NCBI RefSeq assembly: GCF_001665685.1
Contig: NZ_LZTB01000141.1
Location: 1-64,000, forward strand
Reading direction: 5' to 3'
DNA length: 64,000 nt
DNA from: Mycobacterium sp. 852013-50091_SCH5140682
Lineage (GTDB): Bacteria > Actinomycetota > Actinomycetes > Mycobacteriales > Mycobacteriaceae
Shown here: one piece after another, positions 33,187 through 41,518 of the stretch
Layout: every line of letters starts with the position of its first letter
How positions within the stretch are numbered: position 1 is the first letter of the stretch
Position numbers and translations under genes: made by a program
The notes under the pieces: model-generated
The model's database searches: none
The model's input: only the letters and a program-made list of their open reading frames with translations
What the model was told of the DNA's origin: nothing

Positions 33187-34863
33187 GTGAATGATCCCCA
33201 GAACATGACTGTCGATCTGCTGGTTGTCGGCTCGGGAACCGGCATGGCCGCAGCACTGGCGGCCCACGAATTGGGTCTTTCAACACTCATAGTGGAGAAG
33301 ACGGAGTACGTCGGAGGGTCGACCGCTCGCTCGGGTGGAGCGTTCTGGATGCCGGCGAACTCAGTCCTGACGGAGGCTGGTTCGGGAGACACGGTGGCAG
33401 CCGGACGCACCTACCTTGAATCCGTCGTGGGCGATGCTGCACCGATCAGCCGAGCGCACTCATTTCTCGATCACGGCGCCGCGACGATAGACATGCTGCG
33501 CCGCACCACACCCATGAAATTTCAGTGGGCGAAAGGCTATTCGGATTACCACCCGGAGCTGCCAGGCGGCAGCGCGGTCGGTCGCACGTGCGAATGCCGA
33601 CCGTTCAACACTGCGATACTGGGCCGGGAACTGGCGCGGCTGCGCCCCGGCGTGATGAAGTCGTCTTTCCCAATGCCGGTGACGGGTGCGGACTACCGCT
33701 GGCTGAACCTCATGGCGCGGGCACCCGGCAAGGCAATACCGCGCATCATGCTGCGCGCAGTGCAAGGGATCGGCGGCCTGGCCCTGCGCAGACGCTATGC
33801 CGCCGGCGGACAGGCCCTCGCCGCGGGCATGTTTGCCGGCGTCATTCGCGCTGGGATCCCGGTATGGACCAACACTCCGCTCGTCCGGCTGCTCACCGAC
33901 GGCGTCCGCGTCAACGGCGCGGTGATCAGCCGTAATGGCTCAGACGTCACGATCACAGCACGCCGGGGCGTCGTCCTGGCCGCCGGGGGATTCGACCATT
34001 CGATGGACTGGCGCCACAAGTTTCAATCCGAATCGCTCGGTGAACACCTGAGTCTGGGGGCCGAGGGCAACACCGGTGATGCGATCCGCACCGCCCAGGA
34101 GTTGGGCGCCGGGACCGCTCTGATGGATCAGGCATGGTGGTTTCCGGCGTTCGCTCCCCTGCCCGGAGCCGCGCCGACCGTCATGCTTGCAGAGCGGTCG
34201 CTTCCGGGGTGTCTGTTAGTCGATCAGGCCGGCACCCGGTTCATCAACGAGGCAATCGACTACATGTCGTTCGGGCAACAAGTGCTGCAGCGCGAGCGCG
34301 CAGGGACGCCGGTCGAGACCATGTGGATGGTTTTCGATCAGCAGTACCGGAACAGTTATCTGCTTGCCGCAGAGCTTTTTCCGCGCATGCCGATTCCGCG
34401 GCAATGGTACGACGCCGGCATCGCGCACCGCAGCGACGATCTCGCCGGACTGGCCAGGTCGATGGGTGTCGACCCGGCATCGCTGACCTTCACGATGAAG
34501 CGATTCAACCAGTTGGCGCGCGCCGGCGAGGACACCGACTTCAGCCGGGGAGCCAGTGCCTACGACCGCTACTACGGCGATCCGACCGTGACGCCGAATC
34601 CGAATCTGCGCGCCCTCGATCACGGCCCTTTCTACGCAGTCAAAGTCGTCCTCAGTGACCTGGGGACATGCGGTGGTGTGCAGGCAGATGACCTCGGTCG
34701 GGTTCTGCGCGAGGACGGCTCGGTCGTCGAGGGCCTGTACGCAGTCGGTAACACGGCAGCCAATGCGTTTGGTGCCAGCTACCCCGGTGCGGGCGCGACC
34801 ATCGGGCAAGGATTGGTGTTCGGCTATATCGCCGCGCGTCACGCCGCCGGCCGCACGACCTGA
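33187..34863 (+). CDS. kstD: 3-ketosteroid Delta1-dehydrogenase
   Basis: FAD enzyme of 558 residues with KstD hallmarks: VVGSGTGMAAALAAHELG, STARSGGAFWMPANS, KGYSDYHPELPGG (position of the first catalytic Tyr), GPFYAVKVVLSDLGTCGG (second Tyr) and the C-terminal SYPGAGATIGQGLVFGYIAARH. KstD introduces the C1-C2 double bond in ring A using a quinone acceptor; with KshA this gives the unstable intermediate that opens to a 9,10-secosteroid. GTG 33187 has no ribosome site and GAGAAT sits at -12 to -7, so the mRNA may be leaderless; ATG 33205 is the alternative. A strong hairpin follows. A 4-ene-forming relative cannot be excluded. Confidence 0.92.
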   Translation: MNDPQNMTVDLLVVGSGTGMAAALAAHELGLSTLIVEKTEYVGGSTARSGGAFWMPANSVLTEAGSGDTVAAGRTYLESVVGDAAPISRAHSFLDHGAATIDMLRRTTPMKFQWAKGYSDYHPELPGGSAVGRTCECRPFNTAILGRELARLRPGVMKSSFPMPVTGADYRWLNLMARAPGKAIPRIMLRAVQGIGGLALRRRYAAGGQALAAGMFAGVIRAGIPVWTNTPLVRLLTDGVRVNGAVISRNGSDVTITARRGVVLAAGGFDHSMDWRHKFQSESLGEHLSLGAEGNTGDAIRTAQELGAGTALMDQAWWFPAFAPLPGAAPTVMLAERSLPGCLLVDQAGTRFINEAIDYMSFGQQVLQRERAGTPVETMWMVFDQQYRNSYLLAAELFPRMPIPRQWYDAGIAHRSDDLAGLARSMGVDPASLTFTMKRFNQLARAGEDTDFSRGASAYDRYYGDPTVTPNPNLRALDHGPFYAVKVVLSDLGTCGGVQADDLGRVLREDGSVVEGLYAVGNTAANAFGASYPGAGATIGQGLVFGYIAARHAAGRTT

Positions 34864-34866
34864 TCG

Positions 34867-34906
34867 GAGGAGCAGGGCTGGCCGAGACCGGTCAGCCCTG
34901 CTCCTC
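34867..34906. terminator. Hairpin terminator between convergent kstD and padR
   Basis: Perfect 14-bp stem GAGGAGCAGGGCTG (34867-34880) with CAGCCCTGCTCCTC (34893-34906) around a 12-nt loop. It overlaps the last codons of the PadR gene and has no T-run, like many mycobacterial terminators. Confidence 0.75.
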
Positions 34907-35560
34907 CTCGGCGGCAATCCGCCGCTCGACCTCGTACCAGTACTCACGCACAGGAAATTGAATACCCGTCACACCGGCTTGGGTGAACAAGTCACCGGCG
35001 GCATCGATTTCGTCGATCAACTGCTGCGCCAGATCCCGCTCAGCGGAGTAGTACCGCTCAGACCACCGCAGCGCCAAGTGCGCATACGACCACGCCGGCT
35101 GCTCAGCGGTCCATCGTGCCTCCGTAGCGGCGGCACGCTGCATCCGATCGGCGTAGGCAACATGTTCGCCGAGCAATTCCTTGAGGCGGTCAGGACTGGT
35201 CAGGTGCCCTAAAATCACCCGCATCAGTGGATGATGCTTGAGAGTGGGCGGTTCGGCCGGCTCTTCGTTACTCCATCGGGTGACCGCCGTCAGTCCGAAG
35301 TCAGTGATTTTGTAGATTCGCCGACTACGGGTGCTGCCCTCGACACGCGAGGTGACCAAACCCAGCTGTTCGAGACGCTTGAGTTCAGAGTAAATCTGAC
35401 TGTAGGCGGGACTGGAGTAGAAGAACCGCATCACCCAGTTGATCCACTTCTTGATGTCGTACCCGGAGAGCTCGTCTCCCCCGGACAACATGCCTAGCAG
35501 CGCCCACCCTGTGGGGGCGAGATTAGGCCGGTCGGCGGGCTCTCGGGCAGCTTCCATCAC
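34892..35560 (-). CDS. PadR family transcriptional regulator
   Basis: Protein of 222 residues: N-terminal winged helix (TGWALLGMLSGGDELSGYDI, YSQIYSELKRLEQLGLVTSR, RRIYKITDFGLTAV) followed by a C-terminal helical dimer domain (LGEHVAYADRMQRAAATEAR to the end), the layout of long PadR proteins. The start is GTG 35560 or the adjacent ATG 35557; no ribosome site, but TAGCCT lies at -12 to -7, as expected for a leaderless message. A strong copy of the island operator is 45 nt upstream in the promoter shared with the HsaB-like gene. This makes it one candidate for the protein that reads the motif; the IclR protein is another. Confidence 0.9.
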   Translation of the reverse strand: MMEAAREPADRPNLAPTGWALLGMLSGGDELSGYDIKKWINWVMRFFYSSPAYSQIYSELKRLEQLGLVTSRVEGSTRSRRIYKITDFGLTAVTRWSNEEPAEPPTLKHHPLMRVILGHLTSPDRLKELLGEHVAYADRMQRAAATEARWTAEQPAWSYAHLALRWSERYYSAERDLAQQLIDEIDAAGDLFTQAGVTGIQFPVREYWYEVERRIAAEEEQG

Positions 35561-35605
35561 CGCCCAAGGCTAGCAACAACCCGAATGGCCCAGGCGCTGC
35601 GACAA

Positions 35606-35617
35606 CCACTGACTGGG
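35606..35617. promoter_or_regulatory. Candidate operator, CCACTGACTGGG, between padR and hsaB
   Basis: Strong copy of the island motif, 45 nt before the PadR start and 63 nt before the HsaB-like start. Confidence 0.6.
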
Positions 35618-35680
35618 AGGACTCGTTGCAGGTAGGCCCGGTCGGCGCGACAGTTGAGGCGGCCTAACCAAAGGAGGCGC

Positions 35681-36208
35681 ATGCCCGACGAGACGACCGC
35701 CGCTGGGCGCGGCGCACTACTCACACCGCTGGCCCCGGCGATGCGCCGGGTGCTCGGGCACTTCTGCACCGGCGTCGCGGTGATCACCGCACACGATGGC
35801 GCCCGCCCCATCGGATTCACCTGCCAATCGGTAACCTCCGTGTCGCTCGAGCCGCCATACATTTCGTTCTGCCCGTCGGCCAATTCGACCAGCTGGCCCC
35901 TGATCCGTGAGGTCGGTTCGTTGTGCGTGAATGTCCTCGCCAGAGATCAACGCGACCTGTGCGCTCGGTTCGCCACCCGCGGCGGCGACAAGTTCGAGGA
36001 CGTGGACTGGTTCACCGGCAGCAATGGCGCTCCCACCCTTGTCGGCACTCTTGCCTCAATCGAGGCCGACGTCGAATTGGAGCATGCCGCCGGAGATCAC
36101 ACCATCGTGGTGGCGCGCGTGACGGGACTGTGGGCACATGACGAACGCTCCCCGCTTCTCTTCTTCCGCGGCGATTACGGAGTGTTCGACGAGGACGACG
36201 ATGTCTGA
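35681..36208 (+). CDS. hsaB: Flavin reductase, HsaB-like
   Basis: Flavin reductase-domain protein of 175 residues (HsaB has about 187). Typical segments are MRRVLGHFCTGVAVITAH, PIGFTCQSVTSVSLEPPYIS, VNVLARDQRDLCARFA and LLFFRGDYGVF. HsaB supplies reduced flavin to HsaA for hydroxylation of the aromatic seco-steroid ring; here the partner is the gene at 7868. AAGGAGG is 3 nt before ATG 35681. The stop overlaps the start of the thioesterase gene by 8 bp. Confidence 0.9.
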   Translation: MPDETTAAGRGALLTPLAPAMRRVLGHFCTGVAVITAHDGARPIGFTCQSVTSVSLEPPYISFCPSANSTSWPLIREVGSLCVNVLARDQRDLCARFATRGGDKFEDVDWFTGSNGAPTLVGTLASIEADVELEHAAGDHTIVVARVTGLWAHDERSPLLFFRGDYGVFDEDDDV

Positions 36209-36887
36209 TTCAGATTCGGCACAGTCCGGCGTCCGCGCAAACGAGGCATACGACCGAGTGTTCGCCGTGGGATACACCAGCGACCCGATCCCCGTTGTCG
36301 ACGCCGAGCGCGAAGAGTCGCTTTACGAACCACTGACAGACTCTCTGCGACGCCTGATCGATGTGACGATCCGCAGCGAAGCTGCCGACAGCGTTGTGAC
36401 GCAAGCGCGCCGGCGCATCGACGAAGCCGTCACGCTGCTGAGTTCTCGACTTCGGCCGAATTCGTTCGGGGTCCGAACAAGCGCCGACGGCCGAATGCTC
36501 GCCTTTGGCAATGTGGCTGTCGGCCTGCGCAACGCGATCGCACCCCCACTGCGCGTGCGCCACGAGCCCGACGGCGGGGCCTCTACGGACTTGACGCTGG
36601 GCGCACCCTATGAAGGCCCACCGGGACTGGTGCATGGAGGTGTATGCGCATTGGTGCTCGATCACGTCCTCGGGGCAACGGCGCACCGACCCCACGCACC
36701 GGCGTTCACCGGCACTTTGACCATCCGATATCTGCACCCGACCCCGCTCGGGCAGTTACGGGCCGAGGCGTGGGTCGACCGCCATGAAGGAACCAAAACG
36801 TTTGCAGCTGGCCATATCACCGATGCCAACGGGGTGGTGACGGTGCAGGCCGAGGGGATCTTCATCCGGCCCCGGGGGCTCCGGTGA
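36201..36887 (+). CDS. PaaI-type hotdog thioesterase
   Basis: Protein of 228 residues. The N-terminal 100 residues are helical and of unknown role; the C-terminal half is a hotdog domain with GPPGLVHGGVCALVLDHVLG, FTGTLTIRYLHPTPLG and an Asn-free HGG active-site turn typical of the PaaI/4HBT group. It likely hydrolyses a CoA ester, releasing trapped CoA in the pathway. ATG 36201 overlaps the HsaB-like gene, so both are translated together. The 3' end is 4 nt from the stop of the convergent mce-associated gene. Confidence 0.84.
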   Translation: MSDSDSAQSGVRANEAYDRVFAVGYTSDPIPVVDAEREESLYEPLTDSLRRLIDVTIRSEAADSVVTQARRRIDEAVTLLSSRLRPNSFGVRTSADGRMLAFGNVAVGLRNAIAPPLRVRHEPDGGASTDLTLGAPYEGPPGLVHGGVCALVLDHVLGATAHRPHAPAFTGTLTIRYLHPTPLGQLRAEAWVDRHEGTKTFAAGHITDANGVVTVQAEGIFIRPRGLR

Positions 36888-36891
36888 TGGC

Positions 36892-37545
36892 TCAGACCGG
36901 GTCGAAGGCCGAGATCAACCATTTCCCGTCGAGTTTGGTCAGGCTTACGACCACGCTGCTGGCGGTCAGGGCGGGGTCGGGCCGCTCCTTGCTCACGGTC
37001 TCCTGATTGAGGAAAATCAACACCTTCGCCGATTCGGGATGGATTTCCATCATGGCGGCGCGCACAACTTGAGCACTGGCCCTGATGCCCTTGTCTCGTA
37101 CCGCCGGTGCCACCACGTCTGAGGTGAACTTTCCGTAGTAGGTCAGGAAGTCGCCGACCATCAACGCCCGGGCCGTTGCCAAATCTTTGTCGAGTGTTTC
37201 GGGCGCATACGACAACAGCGCCACGGTTCCGGTCGACGCGGCCTCGACGACGCCCTTGACCGCCACTGCGCCGGTCTCGTGAGCGACTCGGTACTGCGTG
37301 AAATACAGGGCTGCGGCCGAGGAGGCCGACGACACTAGTAGGACTACGACAACCACGATGCGCCATCGCAGCGCCAGGGCGCGCAATGCTCGCCCGGCTC
37401 TGCCGGGTTTCCTCGCCGGTTCGGCGAGCAGTGGCTCATCCTCGGACTCCTCGGCCACCGGTTCGACGAAGTCTGGATCGGCGACCGCAAGATTGCCGCC
37501 GTCATCCTCCATGGTGTCCGTAGCGATTTCGTCGTTGACTGTCAT
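36892..37545 (-). CDS. Mce-associated membrane protein
   Basis: Protein of 217 residues: an acidic disordered N-terminus, one transmembrane helix (WRIVVVVVLLVSSASSAAALYF at about 62-83), then a periplasmic domain of NTF2-like shape common to Mas proteins encoded after mce operons. In M. tuberculosis such proteins stabilise the Mce complexes. ATG 37545 overlaps the preceding mas gene by 4 bp. Fairly conserved ending LISAFDPV. No enzyme motif. Confidence 0.85.
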   Translation of the reverse strand: MTVNDEIATDTMEDDGGNLAVADPDFVEPVAEESEDEPLLAEPARKPGRAGRALRALALRWRIVVVVVLLVSSASSAAALYFTQYRVAHETGAVAVKGVVEAASTGTVALLSYAPETLDKDLATARALMVGDFLTYYGKFTSDVVAPAVRDKGIRASAQVVRAAMMEIHPESAKVLIFLNQETVSKERPDPALTASSVVVSLTKLDGKWLISAFDPV

Positions 37546-38360
37546 GGCACAAACTCCACTTTCGACATCTTGATTTGATCGCCCTCACGCTGCAGGTCGA
37601 CGCTGAGGCGCCAGGTGCGCGGCGCATCCTTTGCCCCCGTCGCATTCGTGACCGTGGACGAGGCCGTCACCAACACCACCGCCGAATCGTGGGTCATCGA
37701 CTCCACGGCTGCGGCGTTGGCGGTGGCCGCGGTGGTGACCTTCGCGTCTTTGGCCACTTTGATGAAATCCTCAGCGGCATGCTGAAAGTCGTCTCTGAAC
37801 GCCCCGGTGGAGTTGTCGACGATGCGCTGCACATCGCCCTGGGCATTGTTGAAGTCGATGGACATCAACGTGACGACGACCTGGCGCGCGGCGGCGGTGA
37901 ACTCAGCGCGGTCATGCGCCTCTCGAAGCACCTTCTGTTGATGCCATACGAAGTATCCAGTCGCGGCGACCAGCACCGCGGTGCAGACAAGGGCCAACAC
38001 GGCGGCAACGATCGACGCGCGCGGTCGGGCCAGCCGCAGCCTGGGCAAGCGCCTGCCGTTGGGTTGCCTCGTAACAATGTCGGCATGGGAGGCTCCACCG
38101 TCCGACGCAGTCTTGCAGCCGTCAACCTGGGCCGCCTCGGCTGGGCGGCTGGCGGCGGCCTGCTCGCGCAGCCGCAGAGCCCGGGTACGAGCCGCCATTG
38201 CAGCCGATTCGGCTTCAGCGACCTCTGCCTCTGCCTGTTCGGCGAGCAGCGCGGCCTGGTCTGGTGTCAGTTCTGCTTCGTCAGCTTGCGCGTCCTCCGA
38301 ATGCCGGAGCGGTTCTTCTCGGTCACGTTGCGTCCTCGCACGTCGTGTCATGATCTGCAA
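37542..38360 (-). CDS. Mce-associated membrane protein
   Basis: Protein of about 272 residues: a long charged, Ala/Glu-rich cytoplasmic N-terminus probably forming a coiled coil (LLAEQAEAEVAEAESAAMAA), one membrane helix (ASIVAAVLALVCTAVLVAATG) and a periplasmic domain (FTAAARQVVVTLMSIDFNNA onward). I chose TTG 38360 because GGAGG stands 7 nt upstream; ATG 38351, three codons on, has no site. A motif copy (38450-38461) lies 89 nt upstream. Forms a two-gene unit with the next mas gene. Confidence 0.83.
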   Translation of the reverse strand: MQIMTRRARTQRDREEPLRHSEDAQADEAELTPDQAALLAEQAEAEVAEAESAAMAARTRALRLREQAAASRPAEAAQVDGCKTASDGGASHADIVTRQPNGRRLPRLRLARPRASIVAAVLALVCTAVLVAATGYFVWHQQKVLREAHDRAEFTAAARQVVVTLMSIDFNNAQGDVQRIVDNSTGAFRDDFQHAAEDFIKVAKDAKVTTAATANAAAVESMTHDSAVVLVTASSTVTNATGAKDAPRTWRLSVDLQREGDQIKMSKVEFVP

Positions 38361-38447
38361 CTGCGTTCCTCCGATGGCGAATGTGACCGCGGCCACGTCC
38401 CGATATCGGCACGGTAATCCGCGCAACCCCCTCGGCGGTTCGCCGTT

Positions 38448-38461
38448 TCCCACCCAGTGGG
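38448..38461. promoter_or_regulatory. Operator-like palindrome before the mas genes
   Basis: TCCCACCCAGTGGG; its last 12 bases (CCACCCAGTGGG) match the ideal island palindrome CCACTSAGTGGG at 11 of 12 positions. The same 14-mer with one change (TCCCACCCAATGGG) lies before yrbEA at 49376. Confidence 0.4.
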
Positions 38462-38482
38462 CAGGCATATCGTCGCCGCGCA

Positions 38483-38884
38483 CTACCAGTGACGTAGCGC
38501 GCAGAGTGCTCCCTTCGGGCCACCGCTGCTCGTCACGGAGACACCATCAACGGCCAACTCGCAGTGGAACACCGGAGTGGTCGGCAATCGCCCGCTGGTC
38601 GCAGCGACCATGGCCCACTGATCAGGGTCAGCCAGCATCACATCGATCACCCATGGCTGGTCCGGACCGATTGTCGCCTCGACCTTGGGGCTGAATTCGT
38701 AGGGGTTGTGACTGTAATCCGCCCACGTGGGCGGGTCGACCTCTCGATAGTAGATGTCCGCGGTTACTTGGCTTTCCGCCGAAACCTTGTAGGTCACGCG
38801 GTGCAGAACCGGATCGTCTGCGTGGGCCTGAACCGGCGTACACAACAATGGCGCTGCGAAGGCCACAATTACGGCTCTACGCAT
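38483..38884 (-). CDS. Secreted MmpS-like small protein
   Basis: Protein of 133 residues with a signal peptide (RRAVIVAFAAPLLCTPVQAHA). The mature part starts LHRVTYKVSAESQVTADIYY and ends with two cysteines (CELAVDGV, GALCALRHW), the beta-sandwich pattern of the MmpS accessory proteins. MmpS partners usually have an MmpL transporter beside them; none is in this window. ATG 38884 overlaps the previous stop by one base (TGATG), so it is coupled to the secreted protein upstream. Function unknown. Confidence 0.75.
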   Translation of the reverse strand: MRRAVIVAFAAPLLCTPVQAHADDPVLHRVTYKVSAESQVTADIYYREVDPPTWADYSHNPYEFSPKVEATIGPDQPWVIDVMLADPDQWAMVAATSGRLPTTPVFHCELAVDGVSVTSSGGPKGALCALRHW

Positions 38885-39255
38885 CAGTCTCCCCGTCCCC
38901 ACATGGCAGTCCCGTTGCGCGACTGGCAACTCAGGAACAGGCCATCGGGGGCTTGGGCCACCCAGTTCTCGTAACCTTCACAGCTTGAACCGAACTCTTT
39001 GACGCCAGCCATCGAGGGCGACCGGAAATACCTCGGCTCGTAGCGGCGCGGCGAGCCACAAAACACCAGCCGACCCCACGAAGTGGTGCCGAAGACGAAG
39101 TATGCGGTGTCCGAGCATGGCGCCCCAAGCACCACTCCCGGGGTAATACCGGGAACACACGACGGATTGCCACAGGTCGTTGGCTCGGCCGCCGCACTGC
39201 CCGGCGTCATCAGCACAGATGCCAGTACCGTCGCCACGGCCAGAGTCGTTCTCAC
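38884..39255 (-). CDS. Secreted Cys-rich protein of unknown function
   Basis: Protein of 123 residues with a signal peptide (TTLAVATVLASVLMTPGSAAA) and six cysteines in the mature chain (TTCGNPSCVPG, GAPCSD, VFCGSP, SSCEGYENW, LSCQSR), suggesting disulfide bonds. No family recognised beyond a general mycobacterial secreted type. I chose GTG 39255: it begins the signal peptide, has no ribosome site, CAAAGT lies at -12 to -7, and an operator-like site is 45 nt upstream. First gene of a pair with the MmpS-like protein. Confidence 0.75.
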   Translation of the reverse strand: MRTTLAVATVLASVLMTPGSAAAEPTTCGNPSCVPGITPGVVLGAPCSDTAYFVFGTTSWGRLVFCGSPRRYEPRYFRSPSMAGVKEFGSSCEGYENWVAQAPDGLFLSCQSRNGTAMWGRGD

Positions 39256-39300
39256 AGGGTCACTTTGACATGCACTCGGCGGGCGCTGGAGTCGATGTGT

Positions 39301-39312
39301 CCGCTCAGTGGG
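39301..39312. promoter_or_regulatory. Operator-like site between two secreted-protein genes
   Basis: CCGCTCAGTGGG matches the ideal palindrome CCACTSAGTGGG at 11 of 12 positions and lies 45 nt before GTG 39255 and 84 nt before ATG 39397. Confidence 0.4.
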
Positions 39313-39396
39313 CACACCCGCTCGTGGGGCCGATTGCTGGTGTTAGCGTCGGGCACCGCCGAATTCGCGCCGAACGGCCAGTCTGAGGAGTAGGCG

Positions 39397-39903
39397 ATGT
39401 CGCGTGTAATCGTGTTGGTCTCGGCCAGCGTAGCCGCAGTGGTCGGTGTCTTGGCCGGCCCCACGGCCGTTGCCGACGACTCGTCGTGGGGACTGAACGG
39501 CACCTACATCGCAACCTCCAACGGCGAGTGGGCCCGTAAAAACGAGGTTTTCTACGAGCAAGACAGTGTCCGCAGCACCTGGACGATCAGCACGCAGTGC
39601 AGCTATCCGGGCGAATGCACGGGAACGGTGCACAGCGAATGGGGTTGGACAGCACCGATTTATCAGAAGAGCGGGGTCTGGTACGTCAAGCACACCGTCG
39701 ACAACTGGGTGCCATGCCAGGACGGAACGACAGCTCCCGGTCTGCAGGTTTTCCGCTTCAAAGCGATGACACCGGATGGGGCGATGTCCGATCCCGCTTC
39801 CACGACTCTGGTGGGTGAAGACATCACCACGAGCCCTAGCGGTGCCTGCGGCGTCAACAAGCCCGTTTACATCAATATGCCGTTCAAGCTAGTCAAGGCG
39901 TGA
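39397..39903 (+). CDS. Secreted protein of unknown function
   Basis: Protein of 168 residues with a signal peptide (SRVIVLVSASVAAVVGVLAG, cleavage near AVADD). The mature part has WGLNGTYIATSNGEWA, cysteines in QCSYPGEC, VPCQDGT and SGACGVN, and ends NMPFKLVKA; this is a family of small exported mycobacterial proteins without a known role. GAGGAG lies 6 nt before ATG 39397. It runs toward the end of mceF, so it interrupts the mce-to-mas gene series. The protein at 50347 has a similar design. Confidence 0.8.
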   Translation: MSRVIVLVSASVAAVVGVLAGPTAVADDSSWGLNGTYIATSNGEWARKNEVFYEQDSVRSTWTISTQCSYPGECTGTVHSEWGWTAPIYQKSGVWYVKHTVDNWVPCQDGTTAPGLQVFRFKAMTPDGAMSDPASTTLVGEDITTSPSGACGVNKPVYINMPFKLVKA

Positions 39904-39906
39904 CGT

Positions 39907-39924
39907 GCGCCGGTAAGCCGGCGC
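39907..39924. terminator. Short GC hairpin after the secreted-protein gene
   Basis: GCGCCGG (39907-39913) and CCGGCGC (39918-39924) with a 4-nt loop, directly after the stop at 39903. Likely terminator for the plus-strand gene. Confidence 0.55.
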
Positions 39925-39958
39925 CACTCACGGGACGCCGGCATCGCAGCCACTCGAG

Positions 39959-41518
39959 TCACTTGGGAAGTAAGTCTTCCCAAGTCCCCGCAGCCGGTGT
40001 CGCCAAATCGGCCTGGCTGTAAACCTTCCCGTCCGGGGTCGCATATTGACCCGTCTTCGGGTCGTACGTCGCGAAGGCCACGGAGGGGCCCGCGACGCCC
40101 GGGGCAAATGCGCTGGGCGCAGCAGGCAAAGCGCCGCCGGCAGGCGCCTGGGGCACGATGGGTCCGACCGGGGGCAACGGCACTGCCCCATCGGCCGGCA
40201 TGGAAGTCGGTGGCGGCGTACCCTCCGTCGGCCCGAAGATCTGGTCGCCGAAATTGACCCGGTCATCAGGCGGTACACCCTGGGCAATCAGATTCGGGTC
40301 GATTGGGTACGGGCCCGTGACGTGCTGCCGCATGGCCAGCGGCTCGTAAGGCTTGTCGCTGTCGCAGATTTCAACGGAAGGGGCGCGCTTCCCCGGATGG
40401 TCCATGCACGGGAAGTTACGCGCCCCGCGAACCCCGATCGGTGAGTCCTGCGGCAACTTGCAGTACAACCCGTCCGGGGTGTCAACGTCGGTCAAGTCCG
40501 CCGGTGACCGCCATGACGACGGCGGCAAGAAGCCAACCGTACACGCCGGTGGGTCGCCCAGCGTGAGACTGAATTCCGACAACGCCATACCCGTTGGATT
40601 GTTCAGGGAAGATCCGTAGGACTGGGTTGCGGCCAGATATGGCGGCAAGAGCACGAGCAACTGTTCGATCGACGGATGGTAGGTCACGCCGATCTGGCCG
40701 ATCGTGGTCAGGTTGGCCAACAGCACCGGCAAGGTGGGCTTGACCTGGTTGAGCAACTGCGTGGCTTGGTCGGCGGCCCCAGAGCCGGTCCGCAGGATGG
40801 TACGCACGGCGGTGTCGTCCGCAGCCACTTGCTGACTGATCCCGGCCAGGCCCTGCGCCCAGGTACGTATCGCGTCGACGCTGGCAGCCTGACCGTCGAG
40901 CAACGGTCGACTGTCGTCGACAAGTGTGCGCGTCTGATCCGCGGTGTGGTTGGCGTCGGCGCTCAGCCGAGCCGATGCGTCGAACAACGCGGCCAGGTCA
41001 TGGCCGGTTCCGTTGAGTGCCTTGAACGATTCGCCGAGCAGGTCACCAAGTTTGCCTGAGGGGATACTGTCCACCAGCGCACTCATCTGATCCAGCATCG
41101 GGCCGACCGCAGGTGGGATGGATGCGTTGCTTTCGGCGATGACCGAACCATCTTGCAGGTACGGCCCGGTATCGGTACGGGGCCGCAGATCCACGTACTG
41201 TTCGCCGACGGCAGAGATACTGCGCACGTCGGCCTGCAAGTCTGCCGGGATCTTCGGCGTCTTCTGTAGCGACATGGTGACGACGGCGCCGTGTCGGGTG
41301 GGTGCAACGTCTGTGACCTTGCCGACCTCGATCCCGCGATAAGTGACATTGGCGAACTGGTACAGGCCTCCAGTCGACGGCAGCTCCAATGTGACTGTCA
41401 TGCGGCCGATTCCGACGAGCACGGGAACCTGCAGGTAGACGAGCACCATCATCGTGAGCCCGATGATCGAAGCGATCGAAAAGACGACCAGCTGAGTGCG
41501 GACGAAGCGGGTGAGCAT
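39959..41518 (-). CDS. mceF: MceF, MCE-family lipid transfer protein
   Basis: Last gene of the mce operon, 519 residues. One N-terminal membrane helix (LVVFSIASIIGLTMMVLVYL), the MCE/MlaD domain (VTLELPSTGGLYQFANVTYRG, VGKVTDV), a helical region, and a long Pro/Ala-rich tail. MceA-F chains together form a tube across the periplasm through which lipids pass to the YrbE permease. ATG 41518 overlaps the mceE stop by one base. A 10-bp hairpin covers its last codons. Confidence 0.92.
   Translation of the reverse strand: MLTRFVRTQLVVFSIASIIGLTMMVLVYLQVPVLVGIGRMTVTLELPSTGGLYQFANVTYRGIEVGKVTDVAPTRHGAVVTMSLQKTPKIPADLQADVRSISAVGEQYVDLRPRTDTGPYLQDGSVIAESNASIPPAVGPMLDQMSALVDSIPSGKLGDLLGESFKALNGTGHDLAALFDASARLSADANHTADQTRTLVDDSRPLLDGQAASVDAIRTWAQGLAGISQQVAADDTAVRTILRTGSGAADQATQLLNQVKPTLPVLLANLTTIGQIGVTYHPSIEQLLVLLPPYLAATQSYGSSLNNPTGMALSEFSLTLGDPPACTVGFLPPSSWRSPADLTDVDTPDGLYCKLPQDSPIGVRGARNFPCMDHPGKRAPSVEICDSDKPYEPLAMRQHVTGPYPIDPNLIAQGVPPDDRVNFGDQIFGPTEGTPPPTSMPADGAVPLPPVGPIVPQAPAGGALPAAPSAFAPGVAGPSVAFATYDPKTGQYATPDGKVYSQADLATPAAGTWEDLLPK
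39961..39985. terminator. Hairpin at the end of the mce operon
   Basis: Perfect 10-bp inverted repeat ACTTGGGAAG/CTTCCCAAGT with a 5-nt loop, inside the last codons of mceF. Probable operon terminator. Confidence 0.6.
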
